DNA from: Victivallales bacterium | GTDB taxonomy: Bacteria; Verrucomicrobiota; Lentisphaeria; Oligosphaerales; Oligosphaeraceae | Assembly (NCBI GenBank): GCA_900769285.1 | Contig: CAAGGB010000302.1 | Coordinates: 1-24,044, forward strand | Direction of reading: 5' to 3' | Length of the DNA stretch: 24,044 bases | Shown here: positions 22,727-24,044 of the stretch, in pieces | Layout: the number at the start of each line of letters is the position of its first letter | How positions within the stretch are numbered: position 1 is the stretch's first letter | Made by a program: the position numbers and the translations under genes | The notes under the pieces: generated by a model | Told to the model about the DNA's origin: nothing | The model's input: only the letters and a program-made list of their open reading frames with translations | Database searches by the model: none

Positions 22727-23215
22727 ATGCTCAGACTGACCGCACTCGCCACCACCCTCGCCCTCGGACTCGCCGTCGCCCAGGAGGCCCCCAAGCCCCC
22801 CGCCGAAGGCCACAGACCCCAGCAGAACAAGGCCGCCAAGGCCAGACGCCCCATGATGACCCCCAAGCGCTTCGCCGACGCCAAGGCCGAAATCCTCAAG
22901 CGCTACGACGCCGACGGCGACGGCATCCTCGCCGCCGCCGAGCAGGAGAAGCTCGACGCCGACCTCAAGGCCGCGCAGGAGCTCACCCGACTCCACCGCC
23001 AGTACCAGATCTTCGTCAAGCTCGACGCCAACGGCGACGGAACCATCACCCCCGAGGAGCAGCAGCGCCTCCGCGAAGTCATGCAGGAAATGCAGGCGCA
23101 GGACCGCGAACGCGGTCCTCGACCCGGCATGAACCGACCCGGCATGAACCGACCCGGCATGAACCGCCGCGGCGGCGACAACCCGCCCCCGCCGCCCCCC
23201 GCCGACAAGGACTGA
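22727..23215 (+). CDS. secreted EF-hand protein with RPGMN repeats
   Basis: A 162-aa protein with a strong AGAGGAG before ATG 22727. The signal peptide (residues 1-19) ends near AVA-Q. Two complete EF-hand calcium loops, DADGDGILAAAE (61-72) and DANGDGTITPEE (100-111), have Asp, Asp/Asn, Asp, Gly and a final Glu at the ligand positions. The C-terminus is disordered: three copies of RPGMN/R (about 132-146) and a proline run (153-158). Secreted EF-hand proteins of this kind are frequent in Planctomycetes and Verrucomicrobia, but their roles are unknown. The gene stands alone between divergent and convergent neighbours. Confidence 0.85.
   Translation: MLRLTALATTLALGLAVAQEAPKPPAEGHRPQQNKAAKARRPMMTPKRFADAKAEILKRYDADGDGILAAAEQEKLDADLKAAQELTRLHRQYQIFVKLDANGDGTITPEEQQRLREVMQEMQAQDRERGPRPGMNRPGMNRPGMNRRGGDNPPPPPPADKD
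23120..23164 (+). repeat. three tandem 15-bp repeats inside the EF-hand gene
   Basis: Three identical copies of CGACCCGGCATGAAC (23120-23134, 23135-23149, 23150-23164) encode the RPGMN repeats. The identity at DNA level suggests recent slippage expansion. Just before lies the perfect hairpin GGACCGCG-AA-CGCGGTCC (23101-23118). Confidence 0.9.
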
Positions 23216-23254
23216 TCAGCCGTCCCAGCCCCCACACACGCTGCTGACTGACAC

Positions 23255-23290
23255 GGACGCCGCCGCCCGCTCTGCCGGACGGCGGCGTCC
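23255..23290 (+). terminator. hairpin terminator of the EF-hand gene
   Basis: GGACGCCGCCG (23255-23265) and CGGCGGCGTCC (23280-23290) pair perfectly over 11 bp, about 40 nt after the stop codon. The following sequence is only moderately T-rich (TGCTGTCTCTC). Confidence 0.65.
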
Positions 23291-23318
23291 TGCTGTCTCT
23301 CCCACGACCACACGAGGG

Positions 23319-23363
23319 AAAAAAGGGGGCCGGCGCACCAGGAAGCCCCAGTGCGCCGGCCCC
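23319..23363 (-). terminator. intrinsic terminator of the aldolase-like gene
   Basis: Perfect 13-bp arms at 23326-23338 and 23351-23363 (GGGGCCGGCGCAC and its complement). On the minus strand the stem is followed by CTTTTTT. It lies about 40 nt past the stop codon of the minus-strand gene. Confidence 0.88.
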
Positions 23364-23405
23364 TTCCTGCCCGACCGCAGCCATGGCCCGAAGGCCACCA
23401 GACGG

Positions 23406-24044
23406 TCAGGGAATCAGCTTGAACGCCTTGACCAGGTCGGCGATCTGCTCTTCCGTGATCGGCTTCATGCCGCCCAGATTGCGCGCGCTGATGGTCGCCT
23501 TCGCGCTGTACTCGGCCACCTCCATGCGGTCAAACGCCTCCAGCAGCGTTTTGCCGCTCGAGAGGATGCAGTCGTTCTCGATGATGATGATCGGATAGCG
23601 CGGGCTCAGCACCTTCGTCACCTCATTCACGTCGCGGAAGTGCGTCCCGAACGGGAACGACGGCATCTCGCGCAGCAGAATGTAGCTCTCAGGTATCACG
23701 CGCGGGTCGAACGTCTCGTGCGAGACCGCGTACGACATCAGATGCGGCGGGTTCGCGATGAACAGCGCGTTCAGCTCCGGCTGGGCGTCGAAGATCGCCT
23801 TGAAGAACCAGGTCGCCGCGCTCAGGCGCTTGCCCGACTCGTAGCGATGGCCGCTCACCAGAACCATGTCGTCCGCGCTGATCGTGCCGCGGTCAATGCC
23901 CTTCGGCGTGATCAGGAAGCTGTCCTTGTCCAGCCGGACGGCCACCGTGCCCTCCGTGCTCGTGAACAGCTGCTGCCGGTACGCGCGCCGAACCAGCAGC
24001 GTCATCTGACGGCGAAGCTCCAGCTCGTCGCTGCTGCGGCTCTC
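23406..24044 (-). CDS. class II aldolase/adducin-fold protein, zinc ligands apparently lost (5' truncated)
   Basis: The frame is open through the right contig edge, so the N-terminus is missing; an internal Met at 24005 is preceded by 13 in-frame codons. Visible family features, numbered from that Met, are FTSTEGTVAVRL (14-25), FLITPKGI (30-37) and the late helix GKTLLEAFDRMEVAEYSAK (about 151-169). In active members, such as fuculose-phosphate aldolase, zinc is bound by an HTH motif and a later NHG histidine. Here these places read LFIANPPH (about 81-88) and IENDCILSSGKT. The fold is therefore likely but aldolase activity doubtful; a regulatory or structural role, or another metal site, is possible. 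No sugar kinase or isomerase is visible. Confidence 0.75.
   Translation of the reverse strand, partial: ESRSSDELELRRQMTLLVRRAYRQQLFTSTEGTVAVRLDKDSFLITPKGIDRGTISADDMVLVSGHRYESGKRLSAATWFFKAIFDAQPELNALFIANPPHLMSYAVSHETFDPRVIPESYILLREMPSFPFGTHFRDVNEVTKVLSPRYPIIIIENDCILSSGKTLLEAFDRMEVAEYSAKATISARNLGGMKPITEEQIADLVKAFKLIP

Noticed and set aside
1..24044. CRISPR arrays, tRNA or rRNA genes
   Set aside because: No regularly spaced direct repeats and no recognisable tRNA arm or rRNA sequence was found on reading either strand; a covariance-model scan was not possible here.

Overview
The window is a GC-rich bacterial contig (about two-thirds GC by eye) with strongly C-ending codon use. That codon bias throws up many long spurious antisense frames. 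Bases 1-20 match the 3' end of the Illumina TruSeq read-2 adapter, so the left edge is a library artefact and the first gene is cut there. The best taxonomic marker is the 131-aa protein at 9312-9707, which I recognise as the Minf_1886 family, known as restricted to Verrucomicrobia/Planctomycetes. A PVC-superphylum organism (Verrucomicrobiota, Kiritimatiellota or Lentisphaerota type) is therefore the most likely source. No rRNA, tRNA, transposase, phage gene or CRISPR array was seen.

Left part, minus strand (1-3877): a PSP1/RicT-like protein (truncated by the adapter), a zeta-toxin-like kinase with a small overlapping partner gene, a single-RRM RNA-binding protein with its own terminator, and a KamA/EpmB-type lysine 2,3-aminomutase followed by a large hairpin. 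Divergently from 3996 the plus strand carries a housekeeping block: tig (trigger factor), a terminator-like hairpin, clpP, clpX, a secreted N-acetylmuramoyl-L-alanine amidase, a HIT protein, the Minf_1886 protein and a zinc-ribbon/PH-like/SHOCT protein. A strong intrinsic terminator at 10529-10566 ends this block.

Central part (10576-18548): a self-contained six-gene operon with its own promoter. It encodes a small GTPase (A), a 150-aa protein with a glycine-zipper membrane segment and coiled coil, a large dynamin-like GTPase (B), a radical SAM/SPASM enzyme, a cobalamin-binding-type radical SAM enzyme overlapping it by 4 nt, and a second large dynamin-like GTPase (C) with a membrane-inserting hydrophobic stretch. 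I do not recognise this combination as a described system; it is the main candidate for new biology here. A promoter with the same two 9-nt blocks at identical spacing recurs at 18671-18701, upstream of a 58-aa two-CxxC zinc-ribbon gene (18819-18995). It may be co-regulated with the operon. At 19087-19236 lies a candidate small RNA: promoter, three hairpins and an intrinsic terminator.

Right part: on the minus strand, an Fe3+-type extracellular solute-binding protein without a visible permease, an M50 site-2-type metalloprotease and a YedK/SRAP protein; on the plus strand, a secreted EF-hand protein; and at the right edge (minus, 5'-truncated) a class II aldolase-fold protein that appears to have lost its zinc-binding histidines.
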